From Akkermansiaceae bacterium (GTDB taxonomy: Bacteria > Verrucomicrobiota > Verrucomicrobiia > Verrucomicrobiales > Akkermansiaceae): a stretch of 64,000 nucleotides of DNA. The stretch is taken from positions 62,001-126,000 of the forward strand of contig JAPKCM010000003.1 in assembly GCA_028822935.1 (NCBI GenBank), read 5' to 3'. Shown piece by piece: positions 43,501-50,998 of this stretch. The notes under the pieces are model-generated. The model was not told where the DNA came from, did not search any database, and saw only the letters and a program-made list of their open reading frames with translations. The position numbers and the translations under genes were made by a program. Each line of letters opens with the position of its first letter. Positions within the stretch are counted from its first letter, which is position 1.

Positions 43501-44743
43501 TGCTAATACCGGTAACCTGCCCTCCAATCCAAGCTTTGACACCTTTGCCTCAACCCGGACCCCCAGCGAGAGCGTCTACTATGATTATCCTGTCCCCTCG
43601 GCGCAATTCATCAATGGGATGAACACCATTGCGGTGGAGATTCACAACCAAACCGCCGGAAGTTCCGACATCCAATTTGACCTCGTCCTGGCCGGTGTAA
43701 TCGATCTCACCAATGGTAACAATGTCACCGAACCGGTCATGTTTGATGGCCCAACAGTATTCAACGCGCGTAGCTTCAACAGCAGCACCAACGAATGGAG
43801 TGCTTTAACCACCACCTTCTTCACTCTCGATACCATTCCGGCTGATGACACGAACCTTGTCGTCTCGGAAATTCACTACCGCCCCGCCGATCCCACCTCG
43901 GCAGAAGAGATCGCGATTTCCTCCGACCGAGACGACTACGAATTCATCGAACTCCTCAATACCTCCGCTCAAGCGATTGATCTCTCCGGAGTTTCATTCG
44001 CGACCGGAATCGACTTCCGCTTCGCCGAAAACACCATCATCGAAGGCGGAGGGCGCATTGTCCTAGCCAAAGATCTTGCCGCATTTAGCGCTCGGTATAA
44101 AGACCTTCCTGCGGGGACAATCGCAGGAGAATACTCCGGAAGGCTCAACAACGACGGAGAACAAGTCGTCCTCCGCAAAACCGGCGGACTCATTATTCAG
44201 GACTTCGCCTACAATGACCAAGAGCCTTGGCCCCTCCTTGCCGATGGTCAGGGATACTCCATGATTTATACTGGAACCGATCCGACAATGGGCTCCGATT
44301 GGTCGGAGCATGCCCTCATTGGAGGAGCTCCCGGAGAAGCCGACACCGCACTCGTAACCGGCTACGATGCCTGGAAACTCGCCAACAATATTACCGACGA
44401 TCAGAGCGACGACGACAAGGATGGCCTGTCCGCCTTTGCCGAGTATGCCACTGGAAACGATCCTTCCGTTCCAAACCACGGCCCTGCCACGACAGCCGGA
44501 TTGGTAACCGTCGATGCTGATGGATTCTTCTCGATCACCTACCAGCAAAACCTCGCTGCGTCGGATGTCTCTTTCACAATTCAAGAATCACCTGATCTCC
44601 TAAGCTGGACAGATGCCGCCAACCCCGTCTTGGTCGAGGAGGTTCTCAATGCTGAAAACCAGACCAAGAAAGTCACCGAACGGCTTTCCACTCCGCTGAC
44701 TTCCGGTTCCCCCCGCTTCCTGCGAGTGCTCATGGTTCGATAG
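40514..44743 (+). CDS. Large secreted LTD/CotH-type multidomain protein
   Basis: A 1409-residue exported protein. After the signal peptide (ending AVPNAHA) come a lamin-tail domain (ISEFVATNNGGIVDEDGDRE, DWIEIWNTS), a jelly-roll-like region (WNAGATGIGYDSPGGAYESL), a chitobiase C-terminal-like domain (IRYTTDGTPPSETAGTLYSG), a CotH kinase-like domain (GGRFTRFDKKSFRLYFRKEY, VHVYLNGQYWGQYHLRERWN), a second chitobiase-like (YYTIDGSDPRLSGG) and jelly-roll region, a second lamin-tail domain (VVSEIHYRPADPTSAEE) and a C-terminal DDKDGLSAFAEYATGNDP motif. Relatives are common in Verrucomicrobiota. The catalytic Lys/Asp state of the CotH domain was not verified. Codon choice appears to change near 43.1-43.8 kb from G-ended to the C-ended host pattern, suggesting a mosaic gene. 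Confidence 0.88.
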   Translation: MTARASVFSLPFAITVLAITSFAVPNAHAATLTDAKISEFVATNNGGIVDEDGDREDWIEIWNTSGVAGDLGGWYLTDDPTIPTKWEFPAIEMTSGGYSVIFASGKDRANVAGDSHTNFRLQQEAGGYLALVKPDGVTIASEFTDYPEQSKDIAYGVGIEGETPVTFFSAGAQAKWHVPTRPVANWTRTDFDDSTWNAGATGIGYDSPGGAYESLLGEDGNVRSEMLSQNATLYIRIPFEVADPTGISNLSLRLKWEDGFVAHLNGTEFHKESAPTNPVWNSTAESNRNEVNAQTFFEYAVDEGGLVAGNNVLTIQGLNSSSSSSDLLFVPELVGIFKDTTNLVEGYFVDPTPDAENGERVNGIVEDTKFSIDRGFFEAPIEVAITTNVPDAEIRYTTDGTPPSETAGTLYSGPVRISGTSVLRAIGYKPGFRSTSVDTHTYIFAADVYGPDVVDGLKAVPTISLVTENTNFLNENAANDYGEYKSSIEMIYADDSPGFQEDAGMTNFGGRFTRFDKKSFRLYFRKEYGAGKLRHPIFDGHEYKNFQPAEEFDAINLRSGSHDMTNRGAYMGPRFADDSMLEMGQIAPHGRFVHVYLNGQYWGQYHLRERWNAEMASSYFGGEKEDYDAISANNSGEQFLAGTAYDGTAAFWTETRNLVRGPDPFVNSAENIDIANLIDFMLLWTSGECESEFRAFGSESRGVPFKFMVRDPDGFMPNGGWNHDHAVTHNGPLNAMPELRTGGNPDYDILVADRIHKHFFNDGALTAEMSVERLRKRFEEMRPGFEAEARRWDYQTVNSWEAYVNGWLNSKLPQRSTSMLQRLRQAGMYPNLIAPALSQHGGSIPGGGGVTMNTNTTAIYYTIDGSDPRLSGGSVSPTAANATFSNDVRDPEDFITTGDVWKFLDDGSNQGTDWRTVAFDDASWKSGPSRLGYGESGLGTIVESIDTDLVSDGKQKNATTYFRKQVMITDPADFSSFAVRLRYDDGAIVYLNGVAVANTGNLPSNPSFDTFASTRTPSESVYYDYPVPSAQFINGMNTIAVEIHNQTAGSSDIQFDLVLAGVIDLTNGNNVTEPVMFDGPTVFNARSFNSSTNEWSALTTTFFTLDTIPADDTNLVVSEIHYRPADPTSAEEIAISSDRDDYEFIELLNTSAQAIDLSGVSFATGIDFRFAENTIIEGGGRIVLAKDLAAFSARYKDLPAGTIAGEYSGRLNNDGEQVVLRKTGGLIIQDFAYNDQEPWPLLADGQGYSMIYTGTDPTMGSDWSEHALIGGAPGEADTALVTGYDAWKLANNITDDQSDDDKDGLSAFAEYATGNDPSVPNHGPATTAGLVTVDADGFFSITYQQNLAASDVSFTIQESPDLLSWTDAANPVLVEEVLNAENQTKKVTERLSTPLTSGSPRFLRVLMVR

Positions 44744-44751
44744 TAACCCGA

Positions 44752-45669
44752 TTATTCGATCACTTCGTAATCTTCTTTCTCATCGAAGTTGATGTAGATC
44801 CGCTCGTTATTCTCTTTCTTGCTGTAGCCGAGCTTACCCTTGAGCTTGACCGTCTTGCCAACGAGTTCCTTGAGAGTTTCCTCGGTCACCTCGTCCTTCT
44901 TGAGCTTGTCGATTTTTCCGCTTCCGTAGAAGTCGTGACTCTCGCCCTCGAAGATCACGTAGATATTCTTCTTATCCCCTGAGATGCGGACTTCTTTCAC
45001 CTTCCCCTGGAAAGTGGCCTTCTTGTTCCTAAGTGAGACCAATTGCTCCCCGTCGGCTGAAGTATAAACGTCTTTTTTCGGAAGAAGATCAACCGGATTC
45101 ACGAAGGTGATATCGAAGACGCCATCGATTTGGATCTTCTTTTCGGTGAGCATCCAGCCGATCACCTTGACATGTTTCCCGGTGATGTGCTCGGCCGATC
45201 CTTTGATCAATTGCCCGGTCACTCCAGCGGGTGACTTAAATTCCAAAACACCCTCCGCATCACCGCTGCGCACTTCGCCAAAGAGCAGGACCCACTTACC
45301 CACGTTCTCTTCAAACTGACTGCGATTTTTCGAGGACAGCTCGGCCATCTCTTTTTTAAGTGGACGCTCGTCCGTTTTCACCGCTTCGCGCTTCTTGGCA
45401 CGCGGCTTGGGAGCCACCGTGGCAACTACCTCTGGCGAAACTTCCTTAGGCACATCGTCCTTCGTCATCGCCATCATTCCCCCCACCGCGAGACCCAGTA
45501 ACGCGATCAAGCCAACAATAATGATCCAGGTCTTGTTTCCCCCTCCTGGAGTCGGAGCCAGGGAAACCCGAGTTGGCGGAACTTGTCCAGCGCCCGGAGA
45601 TCCGGGTGGAGGGGTCTGTAACTGAGGTTTCGCGGGAGTGCCTTGGGGAGCTTGCTGGCCGACGGTCAT
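44752..45669 (-). CDS. Membrane-anchored protein with OB-like repeats, unknown function
   Basis: A 305-residue protein with a Pro/Gly-rich cytoplasmic N-terminus (QQAPQGTPAKPQLQTPPPGS), one membrane helix (TWIIIVGLIALLGLAVGGMM) and an extracytoplasmic part of three beta-rich segments with similar starts (GKWVLLFGEVRSGDAEGVLE, NKKATFQGKVKEVRISGDKK, GKTVKLKGKLGYSKKENNER), which look like OB-fold nucleic-acid- or ligand-binding repeats of the tRNA_anti-like kind. No enzyme motif is visible. ATG 45669 is preferred; the longer frame begins in a poorer context. It converges on the CotH gene. Confidence 0.7.
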   Translation of the reverse strand: MTVGQQAPQGTPAKPQLQTPPPGSPGAGQVPPTRVSLAPTPGGGNKTWIIIVGLIALLGLAVGGMMAMTKDDVPKEVSPEVVATVAPKPRAKKREAVKTDERPLKKEMAELSSKNRSQFEENVGKWVLLFGEVRSGDAEGVLEFKSPAGVTGQLIKGSAEHITGKHVKVIGWMLTEKKIQIDGVFDITFVNPVDLLPKKDVYTSADGEQLVSLRNKKATFQGKVKEVRISGDKKNIYVIFEGESHDFYGSGKIDKLKKDEVTEETLKELVGKTVKLKGKLGYSKKENNERIYINFDEKEDYEVIE

Positions 45670-45730
45670 GAACTTCCTTTTATAAACCAGCGCAAAAAAA
45701 AGCGATATTCTTCCTGAACAAATGAGCACC

Positions 45731-45755
45731 AAAAACCCCCACTTAAAAAGTGAGG
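45731..45755 (-). terminator. Intrinsic terminator after the Gly/His-rich lipoprotein remnant
   Basis: On the minus strand CCTCACTT-TTT-AAGTGGGG (8 bp with one G-U) is followed by GTTTTT. Confidence 0.8.
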
Positions 45756-45779
45756 CTTTCTCGTTGAAAAAGTCAGAAT

Positions 45780-46044
45780 CTAGTAACCAGAGTGCCCTCG
45801 GTGTGAGCGCTGATTGTGGTGGCCTTGATTGCCATAATGCCGCCCACGATTGTAGTAACCGTAATGATTATCCTGCTTATGACGGGGTTTCGAGATGCTA
45901 TACCCGATGAGTCCGGCCGCAGCCACTCCGATGAGCGCACCTTCAGGAGTCACGCTCTTCGCCGCGCGCCCTTGTTGATCGTGGGTTCTGGTGCAGCTCA
46001 CGCTCAGAGTTGCGGCGAGAGAAATGGCAGTAACTTTTAAACAT
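45780..46044 (-). pseudogene. Lipoprotein gene with a one-base frameshift after codon 3
   Basis: From ATG 46044 the sequence is ATG TTT AAA then an extra A. Removing one A of the run gives MFKVTAISLAATLSVSCTRT, a clear lipoprotein leader with lipobox LSVSC, continuing VTPEGALIGVAAAGLIGYSI (a glycine-zipper-like helix) and a His/Gly/Arg-rich tail ending HRGHSGY. As it stands the leader frame has no standard start codon before a GTG at 46001, inside the lipobox. The lesion in an A-run could be a true mutation, a slippage switch or a sequence error. Confidence 0.6.
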
Positions 46045-46122
46045 GATTTATTTGTGGGATCTCACGAGACCACGAACCCCTCGGGTTTATTCAACGGACA
46101 ATGAAATTCTCATGAATTGAAA

Positions 46123-46707
46123 TCACTTCTTTTTCTCGGGAGCTTCTTTTTTGAGTTCCTCTTTTTTTTCGGCCACTGGAGCATCAGGAACGAATTTCAG
46201 CACGGTGCCGTTGATGCAGAAACGCTTGTCGGTAGGGGTCTTAAAACCCTCACCTTTAAAAACATGGCCGAGGTGGCCATCACAAATCGCGCAACGAATT
46301 TCGGTGCGAGCGTAGCCAAGATGGAAGTCGGTCGTGCTCTTGATGTTTTTCGCTTTCGAAGGGTCATAAAACGAAGGCCAGCCGCAGTGGGAATCAAATT
46401 TCTCTTTCGATGAGAAGAGCTCCGCATTGCAGCCCGCACAGTGGTAAGTGCCAGCGCCTTGCTTCTTGAACTGATCATAAACTTTTCCATTCGCTCGCTC
46501 CGTTCCGTCCTCGCGCAGAATGCGATACTGCTCGGGCGTGAGGATTTTCTTCCACTCCTCATCAGTTTTCTTCACCGGCTTCGCAGGCTCCTCGGGCTTT
46601 TTCTCCAAGGTGACCATCGGCTTCTTCTCTTGGGAATGGACATCGCACGTCAGAAACGCCAGCACGGTGAGACAGCTGAGAAACTTAAGGAGGTTTTTCT
46701 TCTTCAT
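46123..46707 (-). CDS. msrB: Exported methionine-R-sulfoxide reductase
   Basis: A 194-residue protein with an N-terminal signal peptide (LLKFLSCLTVLAFLTC; possibly a lipoprotein through LTC) followed by the MsrB domain (about 50-170). It reduces R-methionine sulfoxide in periplasmic proteins. Zinc cysteines are in YHCAGCNAELF and IRCAICDGHLGHVF, the signature DSHCGWPSF is intact, and the catalytic cysteine is in KRFCINGTVLKF. The C-terminus has an unusual charged tail EKKEELKKEAPEKKK. Confidence 0.93.
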   Translation of the reverse strand: MKKKNLLKFLSCLTVLAFLTCDVHSQEKKPMVTLEKKPEEPAKPVKKTDEEWKKILTPEQYRILREDGTERANGKVYDQFKKQGAGTYHCAGCNAELFSSKEKFDSHCGWPSFYDPSKAKNIKSTTDFHLGYARTEIRCAICDGHLGHVFKGEGFKTPTDKRFCINGTVLKFVPDAPVAEKKEELKKEAPEKKK

Positions 46708-46761
46708 GATGCTAGGAGGCTAGCCTCAAAAGATTCTTCAGTCAAATCTCCCACGCGTGCC

Positions 46762-49695
46762 TCAGCCAAACAAGCCCATCAGTTCATTCTCTTCCAATCC
46801 GGGCACGAGCGCGCTGCCTCCATCGAGAACGGATTCCATCATCGCCTTCTTCTCTTCTTGAAGGGCCAGGATCTTTTCTTCGACCGTCCCCCTGGTGATG
46901 AACTTGTAGCTGTTCACGACCCTGGTCTGACCAATGCGGTGGGCGCGGTCGGTCGCCTGCGCTTCCACAGCCGGGTTCCACCATGGGTCGAGGTGGATGA
47001 CGGTATCGGCTGCCGTGAGGTTGAGCCCCACGCCGCCCGCTTTCAGGGAAATGAGAAAGACAGGCGCCTTCCCCTCCTGGAAACGTTCCACCACCTCGCC
47101 CCGCTTACGAGTCTGACCATCGAGATAGCAGTAGTCCCAGCCCCTTCCGAGAAGCATGGGAACGACACCTTGGAGAAGTTGCACAAACTGACTAAAGACG
47201 AGCACGCGATGGCCGCCCGCGACCGCTTCTTCGAGAAGGCTCTCGAGTTCATCGAGTTTGATTCCAGCGTCTTTATCCTCGACCTTGATCCCCGGTAAAA
47301 GACGGAGATCACAGCAGGCTTGGCGAAGTCGAAGAAGCGCGGTGAGCGCGACCATGCGCTTCTTGCCGTCGTCCGCGGCATCGACTTGACTGCGACTCTC
47401 AACGAGGAGCTGTCGGTAGATCCCGGATTGTTTCGGAGTGAGATCACAGTAGCGCACTTGCTCAATGCGGGCCGGAAGATCTTTCGCGACCTCCGTTTTC
47501 AAGCGACGCAAAACGACCGGTTTGAGTCGACGCGCAAGGCGGCGCCCCAGCGCGGGATCGCCCCCTTTTCGAAGCGGTTTCTCGAAGCGTTCGATGAAGG
47601 CTTTTCGCGGTCCAAGATATCCTGGAAGAGCGAAGTGCATGATAGACCAGAGATCGAGAAGCGAGTTCTCCACCGGGGTTCCGGACAGCGCGAAACGATG
47701 ACGGGCCTTGAGAGCATGCACCGCTTTACTAACCTGCGCTTCGGGATTCTTGATCTGCTGCGCTTCGTCGAGCACCGCGATATCGAACTCGGCGGCATTA
47801 AATTTTTCGGAATCAATGCGGAGAATGGCGTAGCTCGTGATAACGAGATCCGCTTGGGGCAGTTCACCTCGTTTAGAGCCGACATGAAGGGCGACCTTTA
47901 AATCAGAAACCCATTTTTGCGCTTCTGCAGCCCAGTTGAAGACCAGGGAAGAAGGACAAACAACGAGCGCTCTTCCGCCACGCGCCTGAATAAAGGTGAG
48001 CGTCTGAATCGTCTTACCAAGGCCCATGTCATCGGCCAAAATACCGCCCATCTTCAACTCACTGAGCTTCCACATCCAGCGGACACCATCGGCTTGGTAG
48101 GGTCGCAGAACATCAGGAAGCGCCGGAATTTCAACGCTCTCTTCCGGCTCCAGGGACATCCCAAAGTCACGAGCGCTTTGGCGAAGATAAGCAGCTTGTT
48201 GAGTGCTCACCTCGAAAATCCCGGGAGCGGCCTGAGTCGGATCGCAGTCGCTTAAAGTGTCGCTAACCTCATCGATAAATCCGGAATCGATCACGGCAAT
48301 CTTCCCGCGTCCATAAGCTTGCTCGGAACTCCCCATGCGCAGCATGCGCTGGACCTGATCACGACCGAGTTCGTCGTTACCCACTTGAAAACGAGTCTCT
48401 ACGGTGAACCAATCCTGTCCGCTCCCCTGCTGAACATCCCAATCGGGTCGCACCGCCACCACCTGCTTCGCGGCCGCATCAAAGCGCTCCCCTTTTTCGA
48501 CCTGCCAGAGAGGAGGCAGTTCGGCAAAGGCGTGGAACTTGAGAATCTCTTCACGCTCCCGCAGGGCCATGCGCCCGCCCTTAGCAGGACCTTCAAAATT
48601 CCACGAGCGGAAGAATTCGATCACGGCGTTTTCCTTCGAAACTGACGTAAGAAGCCCGGTGTCGCCCACCAGCTGGGCTTCTCCATCGACACAAGAAGCC
48701 CGCTGGCCCTCATAACGAAATTCCAAGCGTGCTTCGAGATGACGGAGTGAGCCTTCGAGATGGATGAGGACTTCGGGAATCCCCTCATGGGGAAGCGCAT
48801 CCCAGATTCGTTCGGGCACCTCGAACCAGCGCTCGAGCTGACCGAGCACGAATTGCGCATCGCCCGCACTCACGCGAAGACTCTTTTCTAAAACAGCGGC
48901 ATACTTGGCCGGCAAGCCAAGAGCGACAGGTGAAAAATCGGCTTTCTCGAGAATCCACGATCCCAGTGGATTGACTCCGGCTGGCCAGCGAAGGGCGATG
49001 CGCTCACCCACCATGCGGAGGGGCAATCTGGGGCCTTGCGCGGAAATGGTGACGTCGGTCTTCTTGCCAAACTGAATCCGCGGATGACCAATGAGACCTT
49101 CGAGAAGGTCGAGGAACTGAGGGCGATCAAGATTGACGATTCCGGGCGCTTCACCAGGAAAAAGTTCGCGAAGGACGCGCCAGAGCTCTTCATCGTGCGC
49201 ATCGAGCCGATAGGACTCCGTGAGAGCCGAAAGGAGAGTTTCTTCGCCATCGACCACCGCGCCGAAGCCGACCATGAGCTGACCGCGCTCCCAGGCGGGC
49301 TCGACCTTGAGGGGAAGCATCACCTGGAGTGTCGCTTCCTTTCCCTCCTCGGAAAGCGTGGGCCATTTGTCTTCGAGAGGCACTGCGGTGGCCACTGGAG
49401 CGGCAGACTGCTGAGGATCGATGACTTCCAACCCAATCGCGATGACATGAGCGCAAACCCGACCATCACGTCGCACCATGAGGCAGGTGCATTTATTTTC
49501 CATGTGGCTGCGCGAGATAATCTCCATCGAGATCTTCTTCATCTTCCCACCAATGCGAATTTCGCCGGAGAGGAGGCCTTCCTTGTATCCCGCTGATTTC
49601 ACGCCCCCTTCACGATGGATGGAGCGCGCTTTTTTCATCTCTTGCCAGCCTCCGGCATCCATCAGGAGATCGCGTGTCAGTTCGAGATGGCTCAT
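46762..49695 (-). CDS. SWIM zinc-finger SNF2-family helicase
   Basis: A 977-residue SNF2/RapA-type DNA translocase. An N-terminal SWIM finger (CTCLMVRRDGRVCAHVIAIG, about residues 73-92) binds nucleic acid. A beta-rich middle region precedes the helicase core: Walker A in ADDMGLGKTIQT, motif II LDEAQQIKN, motif III FALSGTPVENSLLDLWSIMH, and C-terminal VFSQFVQLLQ, LISLKAGGVGLNLTAADTVI, DRAHRIGQTR. Such proteins are widespread in bacteria; their role in transcription or DNA repair is not well defined. ATG 49695 gives a usual start; longer reading lies in the divergent neighbour's upstream DNA. Confidence 0.92.
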   Translation of the reverse strand: MSHLELTRDLLMDAGGWQEMKKARSIHREGGVKSAGYKEGLLSGEIRIGGKMKKISMEIISRSHMENKCTCLMVRRDGRVCAHVIAIGLEVIDPQQSAAPVATAVPLEDKWPTLSEEGKEATLQVMLPLKVEPAWERGQLMVGFGAVVDGEETLLSALTESYRLDAHDEELWRVLRELFPGEAPGIVNLDRPQFLDLLEGLIGHPRIQFGKKTDVTISAQGPRLPLRMVGERIALRWPAGVNPLGSWILEKADFSPVALGLPAKYAAVLEKSLRVSAGDAQFVLGQLERWFEVPERIWDALPHEGIPEVLIHLEGSLRHLEARLEFRYEGQRASCVDGEAQLVGDTGLLTSVSKENAVIEFFRSWNFEGPAKGGRMALREREEILKFHAFAELPPLWQVEKGERFDAAAKQVVAVRPDWDVQQGSGQDWFTVETRFQVGNDELGRDQVQRMLRMGSSEQAYGRGKIAVIDSGFIDEVSDTLSDCDPTQAAPGIFEVSTQQAAYLRQSARDFGMSLEPEESVEIPALPDVLRPYQADGVRWMWKLSELKMGGILADDMGLGKTIQTLTFIQARGGRALVVCPSSLVFNWAAEAQKWVSDLKVALHVGSKRGELPQADLVITSYAILRIDSEKFNAAEFDIAVLDEAQQIKNPEAQVSKAVHALKARHRFALSGTPVENSLLDLWSIMHFALPGYLGPRKAFIERFEKPLRKGGDPALGRRLARRLKPVVLRRLKTEVAKDLPARIEQVRYCDLTPKQSGIYRQLLVESRSQVDAADDGKKRMVALTALLRLRQACCDLRLLPGIKVEDKDAGIKLDELESLLEEAVAGGHRVLVFSQFVQLLQGVVPMLLGRGWDYCYLDGQTRKRGEVVERFQEGKAPVFLISLKAGGVGLNLTAADTVIHLDPWWNPAVEAQATDRAHRIGQTRVVNSYKFITRGTVEEKILALQEEKKAMMESVLDGGSALVPGLEENELMGLFG

Positions 49696-49747
49696 TGCGG
49701 CGCAGACTAGTCTTGCACCTTCCGGCTTGTCTCGCAAAATTGCACCT

Positions 49748-50209
49748 GTGACGAAAAGCGAGGCCATTTCCCAACTCAAAGCGCAACTGGACAAACAGAT
49801 CTCAGTGATGAAATCGGCCTTGGCTGATTCTGAGGAAAGTGCGTCAGGAGACGAAACGAAGTCGGAAGGAAAATACGACACCCGCGCAGTCGAGGCTTCC
49901 TACCTCGCGCAAGCTCAGGACGCGCAACTAGCTCTCGCAGAAGTAGCTGCGACTACCTTTTCCCGCTTCGAGGCAGAAGACTACACCCTCGATGATGAAA
50001 TTGGCGTCGGTGCATTCGTGGAAGTCGATGAAGACGGAGAGATTCGCTTTTTCTTCCTCGCCCCCACTGGCGGAGGACAAACATTGGATTATCTTGGCTG
50101 TGAGCTGACCGTCATCACCCCAGATTCACGTCTTTATCAGGAACTGGTGGGAAAAAAGATGGGCGCTGAAATTGAGAATCCTGCTCTTCTGGTGACCGGA
50201 CTGGAGTAA
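49748..50209 (+). CDS. GreA/GreB-like elongation-factor family protein
   Basis: A 153-residue protein with an N-terminal helical region (EAISQLKAQLDKQISVMKSA, YLAQAQDAQLALAEVAATTF) and a C-terminal segment EIGVGAFVEVDEDGEIRFFF ... ITPDSRLYQELVGKKMGAEI, matching the GreA/GreB C-terminal domain (LG-x-x-V ... SP-x-x-x-ALLGK-x-x-GD). Such factors bind the RNA polymerase secondary channel. The acidic loop (D-x-E at the coiled-coil tip) needed for transcript cleavage is not clear, so it may be a Gre-domain regulator. The start is GTG 49748, divergent from the SNF2 gene. Confidence 0.7.
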   Translation: MTKSEAISQLKAQLDKQISVMKSALADSEESASGDETKSEGKYDTRAVEASYLAQAQDAQLALAEVAATTFSRFEAEDYTLDDEIGVGAFVEVDEDGEIRFFFLAPTGGGQTLDYLGCELTVITPDSRLYQELVGKKMGAEIENPALLVTGLE

Positions 50210-50275
50210 GGCGTGAGGAAGCCAAGCCGGTGGTTCGACGTTGATTTGTCAAACAGAGCTCCATAGAGTGGGAGC

Positions 50276-50947
50276 GTGAAATTGATTCTGAGTGCCCTGA
50301 TTTTCTCGATGGGGGCTTATCTGCCTGTGGGAGCGGAAGAGTCGATCAAAGAGCTCATCGCTAAAATTGGCGAAGGCACTTCAGCAGATCGAAATCAAAC
50401 CACTGAGGCCATCCTCAACCGCTTGGGCGAAGATCCTGATCATGCGGCAAAGGTTTTGAGCATTGCCAATCAAAGCAGCGACGATCCCGAAGTTCGGGCT
50501 CGGACACGCTCCCTCTTGGAACAGACTTACCGTATCTACGAATTAGGCGAAGGAGTGGGTGTTTTTGGAATCGTGGTCGGTTGGTTCCTTGATCACAACG
50601 GAACGGAACTCACCTCCTGGCCTTTAGTTGTCCAAGTAGCCGAAGGAACGCCAGCGAAATCCGCAGGATTCCGGGCAGGCGACGTCATCATCAACTGCAA
50701 CGGAGAGGACTGCCGCGGCAGCAATTCCCGCAACGATCTCATCAAGAGGCTTTCTAAAATCAGTCCTGGAACGGAAACCACTTTCCAAGTCCGTTTCTCC
50801 GATCAAGCGAGCGCTAGTTCCACCGATCTGAAGGACCAAAAACGAGATCTCAAAGCCGCCCCCATGATACGAAAAGACCTCGATATTCCTAGCCGATTCG
50901 AAAACAAGAAATTCAAGAAATGGCTCCGAAGTCAAAATCCTAACTAG
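50276..50947 (+). CDS. Exported PDZ-domain protein
   Basis: A 223-residue protein with a signal peptide (LILSALIFSMGAYLPVGA), a helical region (SIKELIAKIGEGTSADRNQT, ARTRSLLEQTYRIYELG) and a C-terminal PDZ domain (VVQVAEGTPAKSAGFRAGDV then IINCNGEDCRG). PDZ domains bind C-termini of partner proteins; no protease domain is present. GTG 50276 start. Function unknown; it stands alone between a Gre-like gene and a convergent Sel1 gene. Confidence 0.75.
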   Translation: MKLILSALIFSMGAYLPVGAEESIKELIAKIGEGTSADRNQTTEAILNRLGEDPDHAAKVLSIANQSSDDPEVRARTRSLLEQTYRIYELGEGVGVFGIVVGWFLDHNGTELTSWPLVVQVAEGTPAKSAGFRAGDVIINCNGEDCRGSNSRNDLIKRLSKISPGTETTFQVRFSDQASASSTDLKDQKRDLKAAPMIRKDLDIPSRFENKKFKKWLRSQNPN

Positions 50948-50998
50948 CGCATCGCGAAGGAAAGAAGTAGGTAAGATGCCTTTATCTCTTCCGTTCTG

